Part shown: positions 23,812-34,664 of the stretch, piece after piece
How the letters are laid out: every line of letters begins with the position of its first letter
How positions within the stretch are numbered: the first letter of the stretch is position 1
Assembly: GCF_050948175.1 (NCBI RefSeq)
Contig: NC_135207.1
Span: forward strand, 1,798,001-1,862,000
DNA from: Xylocopa sonorina
Lineage: Eukaryota; Arthropoda; Insecta; Hymenoptera; Apidae
Direction of reading: 5' to 3'
DNA: 64,000 bases
The notes under the pieces: model-generated
Seen by the model: the letters and a program-made list of their open reading frames with translations, nothing else
Told to the model about the DNA's origin: nothing
The model's database searches: none
Made by a program: the position numbers and the translations under genes

Positions 23812-24448
23812 TATCGTATTACACTTCATAACTTGCTTATTATTTTAGAAAACAAAAATAGCACTGCAGATACTTCAATCTCGTGTCTGATTTTCTACAT
23901 ACAGGGTGGGACAGTAACTATTAGCACCTCAGATATCTTCTCGAGAGAACTCATTTAAAAATGCTCTATCGTATTACACTTCATAGCTTGCTTATTCTTT
24001 TAGAAAACAAATTTAATAGCACTGCAGATACTTCAATCTCGTCTCTGATTTCCTACATACAGGGTGGGACAGTAACTATTAGCACCTCAGATATCTTCTC
24101 GAGAGAATTCATTTAAAAATGCTCTATCGTATTACACTTCACAGCTTGCTTATTCTTTTAGAAAACAAATTTAATAGCACTGCAGATACTTCAATCTCGT
24201 CTCTGATTTCCTACATACAGGGTGGGACAGTAACTATTAGCACCTCAGATATCTTCTCGAGAGGACTCATTTAAAAATGCTCTATCGTATTACACTTCAC
24301 AGCTTGCTTATTCTTTTAGAAAACAAAAATAGCACTGCAGATACTTCAATCTCGTCTCTGATTTCCTACATACAGGGTGGGTCAGTAACTATTAGCACCT
24401 CAGATATCTTCTCGAGAGAATTCATTTAAAAATGCTCTATCGTATTAC
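23812..24448. repeat. tandem array, 155-158-bp unit, formed across a transposon end
   Basis: Each unit is left-flank DNA (starting 'tatcgtattacacttca') plus the first ~75 bp of the TA-flanked element annotated at 24373. Units begin at 23812, 23967, 24125 and 24283, and the final 'tatcgtattac' at 24438 is the element's own internal copy. The 11-base word tatcgtattac therefore lies at both the flank and the element, at the joint of every unit. Two of the four units have a 3-bp insertion. Confidence 0.92.
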
Positions 24449-24645
24449 GGAAGAAAAAACATAGCAATCCATTTAAAAAAAATGAAGGTGAGCTCCAAAA
24501 ATTTGACATACCTCCGCTTACAAAAAAACTATTTTCGCCAATAGATGAGGTACTTTGCACTGTGCAATTTTATATCAGCAAAAATGTCTGTGAAACTTGT
24601 AGTTTCGAAGGTATCTGAGGTGCTAATAGTTACAGTCTCACCCTG
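24373..24645. mobile_element. 273-bp TA-flanked MITE, Tc1/mariner type
   Basis: TA lies on both sides (24371-24372, 24646-24647). The ends CAGGGTG...CACCCTG form inverted repeats of ~34 bp with about four mismatches, extending through 'gtaactattagcacctcag'. TA duplication and short inverted ends fit the Tc1/mariner superfamily. There is no coding capacity. Partial 5' copies occur in the preceding tandem array. Confidence 0.88.
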
Positions 24646-24647
24646 TA

Positions 24648-25120
24648 TATTTACATGGAAAACGCATATCCTACATACATGTACATATATATCTTTTTGA
24701 ATATTTAGTTTCATTCATTTCCTTTTTCAACGAATTATACGGAATTGTCACAATTTAGATGGGCACGCTTAAGTTAATTGTAAACTCATCGCTGACTGGC
24801 GTGACAGTACGTGCAACATGTTAAGCAGAAACCGTCTGAGCGAACTTAGTCTTATACTGCAATATTAGATAAGTGGAATCTCGGTAAGTAACGTTTGGTT
24901 TGAAGCGCCGTGTGTCTCAGAGCGTATATTCAATTTCAACTCGTTATGGAGTCATTAGGAGGCAAGAAAATGCAATTAGAAGAATTACTGGAATAGTCTG
25001 CAAGCATTTTCGGATAATTATTGAAGGGGAAGGAAATCTACACACGTGTGGAATCCCCTTTATTCGTAAGTCCTTCGAAAGGATATCTCAGTTGCAGGAA
25101 TTCTGATGAAATAATTAAGA
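24648..25120. other. single-copy DNA, moderately GC-rich centre
   Basis: No gene recognised. A 68-codon plus frame at 24900-25106 has no known motif. A self-complementary word 'cacacgtgtg' lies at about 25043. Confidence 0.4.
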
Positions 25121-25124
25121 TACA

Positions 25125-25920
25125 GAAAAATGCAATAAATACAATCTATTTTAATAATCATATTATCATGTTTTATATACTATTTATATTATAATCTATT
25201 TTAATAATATAAATAGTAAACAATGTAAATAACTATTTTAATAGTAAATAATATAAATAATTATTTTAATAATAATATTGTCATATTTTGTTACTATTTA
25301 TATTATAATCTATCTAATAATATAAATAGTAAACAATGTAAATAACTATTTTAATGGTAAATAATATAAATAACGGTTTTGTTAATAATATTATCATATT
25401 TTATATACTATTTATATTCTAATCTATTTTAATAATATAAATAGTAAACAATGTAAATAACTATTTTAATAGTAAATAATATAAATAACGATTTTGTTAA
25501 TAATATTATCATATTTTATATACTATTTATATTATAATCTATTTTAATAATATAAATAGTAAACAATGTAAATAACTATTTTAATAGTAAATAATATAAA
25601 TAACGGTTTTGTTAATAATATTATCATATTTTATATACTATTTATATTCTAATCTATTTTAATAATATAAATAGTAAACAATGTAAATAACTATTTTAAT
25701 AGTAAATAATATAAATAACGATTTTGTTAATAATATTATCATATTTTATATACTATTTATATTATAATCTATTTTAATAATATAAATAGTAAACAAGGTA
25801 AATAACCATTTTAATAGTAAATAATATAAATAACTATTTTAATAATAATATTATCATATTTGGTATACTATTTATCATATATATTATTTTAATAATAATA
25901 TTATACTATCTTTTAATGTT
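25125..25920. repeat. 115-bp AT satellite with 230-bp dimer order
   Basis: 'tagtaaacaatg' recurs at 25214, 25327, 25442, 25557, 25672 and 25787 (113-115 bp). Variants alternate: 'aacggttttg' plus 'atattctaat' in one unit, 'aacgattttg' plus 'atattataat' in the next, for at least four units. That makes the last part a 230-bp higher-order repeat. The unit is almost pure A+T. Confidence 0.9.
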
Positions 25921-26245
25921 AGACGCAAGCTGCTCTGCCATCTACATTTCTTTGCATTTGTTACTCACATAGGTATCTGAAACGTTAGAAAAATAATGTG
26001 CTGAATGTAGTGTCGATGCAGGTTATATTAAGGTATGTGTGTGCGTTTGTCTATCGCTCGAAAACTTCCGAACGAGAAACTTCGGGATCATAATCCGGCT
26101 AATCGAGATAAATGTGATTATTTTCAACTCCCTGCGTCCTTTCCCTCTCGAGTTAGGAGTTAAAATAGAGAAGACAACATCAAACTCTGACAATATAAAA
26201 TTATTATCTCGAGAAACACAATATAAAACAATAATTAAAAAAAAA
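25921..26245. other. short single-copy spacer between two satellites
   Basis: GC-richer around 26040-26150. A 77-codon plus frame at 26039-26272 runs into the next array and has no known motif. Confidence 0.4.
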
Positions 26246-26249
26246 TATA

Positions 26250-27525
26250 TTTATCATTTTAAGAATAGATAATAATTGAAATAAAAAATTAGTAACATTC
26301 TTCTTTTAATTTTGTCAAAGCAGGAAACATATGTTACAGATATAAAACAATAATTTAAAAAAATATATTTATTATTTTAAAAATAGATAATAATTGAAAT
26401 AAAAAATTAAGAACATCCTGCTTTCAATTTTAACAAAGCAGGAAACATATGTTACAGGCGTAACACAATAATTTTATAAAAAATATATTTATCATTTTGA
26501 AAATAAATAATAATTGAAATAAAAAATTAGTAACATCTTTTTTTTTAATTTTGACAAAGCAGGAAACATATGTTACAGACATAACACAATAATTTTATAG
26601 AAAATATGTTTATCACTTTAAAAATACATAATAATTGAAATAAAAAATTAGTAACATCTTTCTTTTAATTTTGACAAAGCAGAAAACATATGTTACGGAC
26701 ATAAGACAATAATTTTATAACAAATATATTTATCATTTTAAGAATAGATAATAATTGAAATAAAAAATTAGTAACATTCTTCTTTTAATTTTGTCAAAGC
26801 AGGAAACATATGTTACAGATATAAAACAATAATTTAAAAAAATATATTTATTATTTTAAAAATAGATAATAATTGAAATAAAAAATTAAGAACATCCTGC
26901 TTTCAATTTTAACAAAGCAGGAAACATATGTTACAGGCGTAACACAATAATTTTATAAAAAATATATTTATCATTTTGAAAATAAATAATAATTGAAATA
27001 AAAAATTAGTAACATCTTTTTTTTTAATTTTGACAAAGCAGGAAACATATGTTACAGACATAACACAATAATTTTATAGAAAATATGTTTATCACTTTAA
27101 AAATACATAATAATTGAAATAAAAAATTAGTAACATTCTTCTTTTAATTTTGACAAAGCAGAAGAAACATGTTACAGACATAAGACAATAATTTTTAAAA
27201 AATATATTTATCATTTTAAGAATACATAATAATTGAAATAAAAAATTAGTAACATCTTTCTTTTAATTTTGACAAAGCAGGAAATATATGTTACAGATAT
27301 AAAACAATAATTTAAAAAAATATATTTATCATTTTAAAAATAGATAATAATTGAAATAAAAAATTAATAACATCCTTCTTTTAATTTTGTCAAAGAAGGA
27401 AACATATGTTACAGACGTAACACAATAATTTTATAAAAATATTTATCATTTTAAAAATAAATAATAATTGAAATAAAAAATTAGTAACATCTTTCTTTTA
27501 ATTTTGACAAAGCAGGAAACATGCT
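26250..27525. repeat. ~119-bp satellite, ~11 units, with a ~480-bp higher-order repeat
   Basis: The phrase 'aattgaaataaaaaatta' recurs every 118-121 bp, followed by a 'caaagcaggaaacatatg' block. Four consecutive units (from about 26285) reappear almost unchanged about 480 bp later (from about 26764), including the distinctive 'aagaacatcctgctttcaat' and 'ttacaggcgtaacac' variants. Later units are shuffled. Confidence 0.92.
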
Positions 27526-28440
27526 AAATATTTACGAACACAAATGTTATGGCCTGATATTCTGAGGATGAGTAAATGAAGCAAAAATCTAGGTGAAAAA
27601 AAGAGAGAAGCACCTTTTGCATAACTGAATGCAGAAAAACGAGCCGGTTGTGGTATCCGTCGGATCTTCCGATGGAACAGTTGATCGACGAGGGAAGTCA
27701 CTTCTAAACGATGAATTTTCTAGGATGCATTTCAATCTATCCGCCTTTTCCAACTGTCCATTATTCCGGATGGAAGGAAACGTTCAACGGTAAATGGATG
27801 GTACGAGTCTTGGTCGAAGGGAAACTCCGCCGATAAAAGCGACTAGACGACTAAAAACTGGCTGGCTGTGTGTACGGTATCGAAAAAAAGTTTCCGATAA
27901 TTTTGCTACTTCTCTTTCGCTCTCTCCTTCGCGAAAATTATTTTTATAATACGTTCCGTCTTTTTTCGTCCAACTCGAAAATGATTCAACTTACAATACG
28001 AGTTCGACAAAGATAGATAGCGTAAATTTTAAAGTCGAAACTTTTAACTTACATATATATTTCTTACTTCACGTTCATTATTTTGGCTTGACTGAATCAA
28101 TTGCTGAAATAAATGGTTTATAATAAAGTTTTCTTTTAATATTGATCTTAAAAAGATGGATACACGTAAATGAACCTTTGCCAAGTAGAATGTTCCATGT
28201 TAGTCAGACACTTACCAGATTAACTTGGTAATTACACGTTAATTAAAAGTTGCACAATTATACTTGTTAATACATGTAGTTTAACCATTTGAATCATTGT
28301 TATTATCAACTTCTATCCACTACTAAATAAAATATATATATATATATATCAATTTTTTTTTAAAGAAAGGATATTAAAAAGGAATGTATAATTCTGTCAA
28401 ATGGAATATTATGTTAGTTCCAGATTGCATTTGTGAGAGT
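27526..28440. other. GC-richer island (27540-28000) and AT-rich DNA
   Basis: No supported gene. A 67-codon minus frame at 27498-27701 begins in unique DNA and ends in the array. An (AT)n run lies near 28334-28349. Confidence 0.4.
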
Positions 28441-28541
28441 AACTAAAAATTATCGTACAAAATAAAAACGCTAACGCGACTGTACTTTTTAAATTTACGA
28501 GTTTCTGCTACAATCGTTACAATCAATCCTTATCTACAGTT

Positions 28542-28998
28542 AATATTTAAATCATTTCCTTTTCAAGTATAAAAAATTGTTAACGCAATGCCTTTAATAG
28601 TAAAAAATTACATCGTATTGAGAATAGCTATTTTAAAAATTGTATAAAATAAAAACACTAACGTGACTGTATTTTTAAATTTACGAGTTTCCACTACAGT
28701 CATTACAATCAATCATTATCTACAGTTAATTATTAACAGTTAATACAGTTATTAATTATTAATATAACAGTTCTTAATTAGTAACAGTTAATATAACAGT
28801 TAATAATTAACAGTACATAAGGATTGATTGTAATGATTGTAGTAGAAACTCGTAAATTTAAAAAATACAATCCCATTAGTGTTTTTATTTTATACGACAA
28901 TTTTTAAAATAGCTATTCCCAATATAATGTAATTTTTCACTATTAAAGGCATTACGTTAACAATTTTTTATACTTGAAAAAGGAACGACTTAAATATT
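28542..28998. repeat. palindrome with ~200-bp arms
   Basis: 28542-~28745 pairs with ~28797-28998 as reverse complement, from 'aatatttaaatcatttcc' at the outside through 'aattgttaacgcaatgcctt' and 'gtttccactacagtcattac'. The ~50-bp centre is rich in 'aacagttaat' words that can also pair. A direct, slightly diverged copy of part of the left arm precedes it at about 28445-28540. Transcription would give a long hairpin RNA. Confidence 0.88.
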
Positions 28999-29340
28999 CG
29001 TCAAGAAGAGCAATAATTTTTTTTTTAATTATTATATAAACGTATCTAAAAAGATTGAATGCAAAAAGGGGTTCGTTCACAGCGGATGATCCACACGACT
29101 CACGTGGTTACATAGATGAACGACTGTACATTGCATCAGCTCGAGCTATGTGCAATATTAATCGCCAGCCTCCGATAAATTCGTACCAGCGCGCATTATT
29201 AACGTCATTACACCGTGGATGAGCAACGAAGACAGGATCAAAAGAGATATCGGGCATAGACCTCGATCCCAGCAAAAGATTCTACCGATGCACAGCAAAC
29301 TCGTGCACGCGATTATGTAACACAGAGCCCACGATGCCCC
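28999..29340. other. GC-richer island
   Basis: No gene recognised. Minus-strand frames at 29158-29388 and 29282-29557 overlap each other and the next array. Confidence 0.4.
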
Positions 29341-29344
29341 ATTT

Positions 29345-29905
29345 TCGTCCATAAATAAACGTGGGTATACGCCATCGCTGGAATCCAAGCTGTAAAGGAT
29401 GAAAAATAGCTATCAAGGGGTTAGAAAGGGGATGAAATGAAATCAAGAATTGCTGAAAGTGTAGAGAGGAATTAAAAGAATAAATACACGATTGGATATT
29501 TGAGGTATGTAATAATAAATTAATTAACCATAAATAAACGTGGGTATACGCCATCACTGGAATCCAAGCTGTAAAGGATGAAAAATAGCTATTAAGGGGT
29601 TAGAAAGGGGATGAAATGAAACCAAGAATTGCCAATAGTGCAGAAAGAAATTAAAAGAATAAATACACGTTTGGATACTTTGAGGTATGTAATAATAAAT
29701 TAATTATTTACGTTGTTGCCATTTTCGTCCATAAATAAACATGTATATACCATCACTGAAATTCAAGCTGTAAAGGATAGAAAATTGCTACTAAAGGGGT
29801 TAGAAAGGGGATGAAATGAAACCAAGAATTGCCAATAGTGAAATTAAAAGAATAAATACTCGTTTGGTTATTTGAGGTCTGTAATAATAAATTAATTATT
29901 TATGT
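29345..29905. repeat. tandem array, ~180-200-bp unit, 3 copies
   Basis: 'ataaataaacgtgggtatac' occurs at about 29352 and 29531, with a diverged third copy near 29732. Each is followed by 'aagctgtaaaggatgaaaaa' and 'ggggttagaaaggggatg'. The first copy is joined to the GC island at 'attttcgtcc'. Confidence 0.88.
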
Positions 29906-29984
29906 TGCTGGGTAATATATAGTAATTATATTGTAGCAAATACTTGGTAGTACTGATAAGAGGTGATATTTTGAGAGAAAAATA

Positions 29985-30165
29985 TAATATTATATAATAT
30001 ATATATATAATATAATATATAATATTATATAATATTATATAATATATAATATTATATAATATTATATAATATTATAATATTATATTATAATATTATATAA
30101 TATTATATAATATTATATAATATTATAATATTATAATATAATATAATATAATATAATATAACTGT
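29985..30165. repeat. (TAATAT)n-type simple repeat, self-complementary
   Basis: About 180 bp made almost only of 'taatattata' and 'ataata' words. It is highly palindromic, so it could form cruciforms and is a likely place for assembly error. Confidence 0.9.
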
Positions 30166-30214
30166 TTGGGAATAACCAATATTCTATATTATCATAAACT
30201 TCTATATAATAATT

Positions 30215-30600
30215 ATTTTAATGCATTAAATTTTGTTTCGTATATAATTTGTTAATATTTAACATTTATTTTTTCTAATGTATGCAACACTCTTACACAT
30301 ACACATACGTTTATCTATTGAATGGAAGGTTTTTTAAAGTATTCAATAAAAACGCAACTCTTTCATCCGAACCGAATTTACTAACAATTCGTCAAATTGA
30401 AATCTGAAACAGTTGTTTTAATGCATCAAATTTTGTTTCCAATATTTCTTGTTTTTTCTAATATATGCGATACGTTTACACATACACATACGTTTATCTA
30501 TTGAATGGAAGTTTTTTAAAGTATTCGATAAAAACGCAACTCTTTCATCCGCACCGAATTTACTAGAAATTCGTCAAATTGAAATCTGAAACAGTGATAC
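30215..30600. repeat. two-copy direct repeat, ~200-bp unit
   Basis: Both copies run from 'ttttaatgca' through 'acacatacacatacgtttat' and 'gcaactctttcatccg' to 'gaaatctgaaacagt'. The second ends at a GC island. Confidence 0.9.
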
Positions 30601-30885
30601 CTTTTCGTTCGACCGTGACAATCCCCGTTTCTCCATACGTTCACAAACGAAACGGTGCGCCCGTTTAATGCATAACGCTGTACCCGGCTGATACAAAAGC
30701 TGCACGGCGGTGGCGAACAATGCGCCGCCAAATTGGACGTCGAAAAGGAATTTTATGGGTGGAAGTGCGCGTTTCCGTAAATTGTTCCGCCGTTACCATT
30801 ATTATGCGGCAAGTTTCGATAAATTGATACACTCGCGCGATCGGAATTGGGTCGCGGGTTCGCGAGCCGACGGCGAACGGATCCG
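30601..30885. other. GC-rich island with frames on both strands
   Basis: Overlapping frames at 30516-30731 (-), 30665-30892 (-) and 30710-30994 (+) are all unrecognised. Its right edge ('gttcgcataatcgag') is the seed of the 216-bp array that follows. Confidence 0.4.
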
Positions 30886-31965
30886 TTCGCATAATCGAGC
30901 CGCCATTACTCGAAATGGAAACAGAGCCGCGTGCAACTTTGCAAAATATATAATTAATATAATAAAATTTTGTAGAAAAAATAGAAAAATCTAATATTAT
31001 GACACGAATTTAAAAAATTCAAACTCATTTTGCAATTGATATTTTTCTTTGCTGATCTTTGCTTTTAATATTTCCTTTGCTAATGAAAATAAATGTTATT
31101 GTTATTTCCGTTCGCATAATCGAGATGGAAATAAAACCGCGTGCAACTTTGCGCGCGACACAACGAAAATATAATAAATTTTTTAATGCAGATAAACAAG
31201 AAAAATTTAATATTATGACACAAATTTTAAAAATTCAAACTCATTTTGCAATTGATGTTTTTCTTTGCTGATCTTTGCTTTTAATATTTCCTTTGCTAAT
31301 GAAAATAAATGTTATTGTTATTTCCGTTCGCATAATCGAGATGGAAATAAAACCGCGTGCAACTTTGCGCGCGACACAACGAAAATATAATAAATTTTTT
31401 AATGCAGATAAACAAGAAAAATTTAATATTATGACACAAATTTTAAAAATTCAAACTCATTTTGCAATTGATGTTTTTCTTTGCTGATCTTTGCTTTTAA
31501 TATTTCCTTTGGTAATGAAAATAAATATTATTGTTATTTCCGTTCGCATAATCGAGATGGAAATAAAACCGCGTGCAACTTTGCGCGCGACACAACGAAA
31601 ATATAATAAATTTTTTAATGCAGATAAACAAGAAAAATTTAATATTATGACACAAATTTTAAAAATTCAAACTCATTTTGCAATTGATATTTTTCTTTGC
31701 TGATCTTTGCTTTTAATATTTCCTTTGCTAATGAAAATAAATGTTATTGTTATTTCCGTTCGCATAATCGAGATGGAAACAGAGCTGCGTGCAACTTTAC
31801 ATGCGACACAACAAAAATATAATAAATTTTTTTATGCAGATAAACAGGAAAAATCTAATATTATGACACAAATTTAAAAAATTCAAACTCATTTTGCAAT
31901 TGATGTTTTTCTTTGCTGATCTTTGCTTTTAATATTTCCTTTGGTAATGAAAATAAATATTATTG
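30886..31965. repeat. 216-bp tandem array, ~5 copies
   Basis: Units repeat at exactly 216 bp ('tgctgatctttgctttt' near 31052, 31268, 31484 and 31700). The middle units are almost identical. The first unit merges into unique island sequence at 30886-30940, which has the same 'gttcgcataatcgag' and 'gccgcgtgcaactttgc' words, so the array evidently grew out of single-copy DNA here. Confidence 0.93.
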
Positions 31966-32560
31966 TTATTACAGTATGATAGCAATATATGTAATAAATA
32001 CATGATAAATATAAATTATATCAACGTTATTAATTACAAAGAGAAGAAAGAATAACTGTTTTCATTATAGATAAAGTAACACAGATAAAACTTCTATAAA
32101 AATACTCTTATATTTAATTAAAAATCAACCAAACGTTCGATTGCTAAATTGATATATTTTTTACTTGAAAGAGTTGAATTCTTATCTATCAAAAAATATT
32201 CTTGAAAATGAAAATAATATATTTATTATATGTTGTGGTTGATTAAATAAATCGATCTATACCATGGTTGAATAAGTATTATTGTTATTATAGTATGATA
32301 ACAATATACACGATAAATATTAATTATATCAATGGTATTAATTACAAAGAGAAAAAAGAATAACTGTTTTCATTATTAATAAAATAACACAAATAAAACT
32401 TCTATAAGAATATTCTCATATTTAATTAAAAATCAAGCAAACATTCGACCACTGAATTGCTATACTTTTTACTTTAAAAAATTAGATTCTTATCCACAAA
32501 AATATTGTACAAAAATCATGAAGAAACAGATATCATAAAAAAGAAAAGAACATTTCGTTT
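31958..32560. repeat. two-copy direct repeat, ~319-bp unit
   Basis: 'tattattgttatta(c/t)agtatgat' starts both copies (31958 and 32277). Similarity continues through 'attaattacaaagaga' and 'tatttaattaaaaatca'. The second copy is more decayed. Confidence 0.8.
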
Positions 32561-33065
32561 TCTGTATCTTAAAGCAGAAAATCGAACGCGAGACAAATGC
32601 TTTGCGATGCAAAATTCGAAGTGAAATCGAGGCATAATGCACGGCAGACTACCCTCGAGCCCTATTCAAGCACTCACCGAGCAGCGTTCATTCAAAACTC
32701 TAACAAGTCTCGTGCAGGCTGTGCACGTAACGCGTAATTCACTGTACTTTTCTCCAGGAGTTTCCACGGAACTTGCCATGCTCGCGACCAGTTGCCATTG
32801 TCTTCCGCCATCGTCGATGATCTTCAACCCCCCCACAGTCATCCCCTCCCCAGTTTCCTTTATCTTTTAACGGGAAAACTTCTTCGCGCGTTTATCAGCC
32901 CCACAATGACGACGATATTGGCTAGTGCATGCGTTTTCATAAGCTGCCCAGGGGCGATATTAAGCGGAGGCTTCCGGTGAATTTATACCCGATCGCTTAA
33001 CACTCTCGACCTGGGTTTCTTTATTTTTTTTTTCTTCGTCTCACCCCAGTTTCGCTTTATCACGA
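32561..33065. other. GC-richer island
   Basis: Two overlapping plus frames (32637-32870 and 32792-32980) are in different phases and unrecognised. A C-rich run lies near 32826-32850. No splice context decides for either. Confidence 0.4.
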
Positions 33066-33125
33066 ATTTTTTACGAAGAAAATTTAGTTTCAAATGTCTT
33101 TTTTTTCAATATTCAAAGTATATGT

Positions 33126-34053
33126 GTGCCCATAATCATGAAAGTGGTCTAAGTCATCTATTTCTTGTTTCGAGATATTTAATGAATTGCATTTGAATGA
33201 ATGGAAAAATATTTTTATTTAGAATTTTATTAATCTTGATTGATGGAAATTTATTATGAATATGAAATTTTAAAATTTGAATTGCCTTGCCTGAATGTCC
33301 TATAAATGACTTAAAGCAATAAGAAACTATGAGTTTTATTATTTGAAACAATAACTTTAATGAAATAATTCATGAATATTTATTAATTATTTTAAAAAAG
33401 TTTTCCATTTTTATCATTTCGAGTTTTTAAGATTCTTAAAATGTTCCTGAAAAATTGGAGAAATATCTTTATGTTTTTCTTTCGTTACTGGTCTAGTGGA
33501 GGTGTATAATGGAAGTAGCTTAATATTTCCGTATATTTTTGGTCTTCCTCTTTTAGGTGAAAGATCCAAAACGTGGAATTCAGAATCATCTAAAGAAGTT
33601 TTATAGAACATTTTATGAGGTTCACTTTTCAAGAATCTTATCCATCGTATTTGCAGCCAAAAGACAGATTCGTCCGCGGTATTTTTTACTCTTCTTGTTG
33701 TTGACTCTTCTAGTGATTTCGTTGAAATGAAATCCGGCTGCAACATTCGTTTTATCAAAAATGTATCATTTATCGGTTTATTATGTAGTTCAGAAACACG
33801 TGAAATAGAGCCACGCGCCATTTTCAAGTTATCTTTATATAATGTCTTGAAATTTATGACTTAGACCACTTTCATAATTAACCCTAAATGAATTCCATAT
33901 AATGTTGAAACTACAACCATTTAATGGTTCATTTTTGACGATATCGTAAAAATTACATTGATTAAATTTAGTTTCAAATAGTGTGCTGTGAAATAACTGA
34001 TAAACTCATTTTTTTTTTATTTTGACTTAGACCACTTTCATAATTATGGGCAA
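33126..34053 (-). mobile_element. DNA transposon with ATGT target duplication and a 137-codon ORF
   Basis: The ends are GTGCCCATAAT and ATTATGGGCAA, within inverted repeats of ~30 bp that share 'atgaaagtggtctaagtca'. ATGT lies directly outside both ends (33122-33125, 34054-34057). Two related sequences without the insert are present (about 34255-34310 and, inverted, about 36110-36150), and both read 'atatgtaaatgttcat', which supports the boundaries. A second, inner copy of the right end lies at 33856-33880. A 4-bp duplication would suit groups such as Sola, but I cannot assign a superfamily. Confidence 0.82.
33414..33827 (-). CDS. transposon-borne 137-residue protein, function unknown
   Basis: The frame runs 137 codons on the minus strand, starting ~30 bp inside the inner right-hand inverted end, which is where a transposon gene would start. 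The protein begins MKMARGSISRVSELHN, is basic and hydrophilic, and has no signal peptide or membrane segment. Near its C-terminus is a 'PKRGRPK' block followed by a 'RPV.KEKHKDI...F..HFKNLK' segment. I associate this type of ending (GRP block, then a short helical K-D...H..F..L segment) with uncharacterised transposon-encoded proteins of insects, from memory and not verified. No DDE-type catalytic residues can be placed in so short a protein, so it may be a DNA-binding or accessory protein, or a fragment of a transposase. It is the most gene-like reading frame in the window. Confidence 0.6.
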   Translation of the reverse strand: MKMARGSISRVSELHNKPINDTFLIKRMLQPDFISTKSLEESTTRRVKNTADESVFWLQIRWIRFLKSEPHKMFYKTSLDDSEFHVLDLSPKRGRPKIYGNIKLLPLYTSTRPVTKEKHKDISPIFQEHFKNLKNSK

Positions 34054-34479
34054 ATGTAAATATTCATATAAAATTATTATAAGTTTCTATAGCGTAAATC
34101 TGCACGAAGAAGCAAAAGGAACACGTGGTTTGAAAATTTTTGCATTCAATTATTCTACAATATATAGATTAACTTGTTAAAGTCAACTGTATAATTTTTT
34201 AACTTACTTCTTCAATTTGAATGCTTTACAAAGAAAATTCAGCTTCAAATGTTTTTTGCAATATTCAAAGAATATGTAAATGTTCATGTAAAATTATTAT
34301 AGGATTCCATTTGTATGAAGTATAAGATAGCGTAAATCTGCACAAAGAAGCAAAAGGAACATGTGGTTTGGATTTTGATTAGAATTTAAGGAAGTGGACA
34401 ATAATTGTCTCTTCAAAAATTGCAATCGTGCATTTCAAAAATTTTTGCGTTCAATTATTCTGTATAGTTTAACTTACTT

Positions 34480-34620
34480 GATAAAGTCAACTGTATAGTT
34501 CTTTAATTTACTTGATAAAGTCAACTGTATAGTTCTTTAACTTACTTAATAAAGTCAACTGTATAGTTCTTTAATTTACTTGATAAAGTCAACTGTATAG
34601 TTCTTTAACTTACTTGTTAG
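34480..34620. repeat. minisatellite, ~34-bp unit, 4-5 copies
   Basis: 'acttgataaagtcaactgta' plus 'tagttctttaa(c/t)tt' repeats in the left palindrome arm. The right arm has fewer copies (near 35570-35625), so the expansion followed the inverted duplication or was lost there. Confidence 0.9.
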
Positions 34621-34664
34621 ATTTATATCGTACAAAAAAGGAAAAATGCAAATCCTCAAAAGTA

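Noticed and set aside
29985..30165. AT palindromic run as a replication origin
   Set aside because: It is a simple repeat; composition alone does not mark an insect origin.
31059..31703. The same ~70-residue protein encoded three times in a row
   Set aside because: It is a by-product of the 216-bp array, whose unit length is a multiple of three. Each copy ends at the same stop, there is no motif, and identity extends equally outside the frame.
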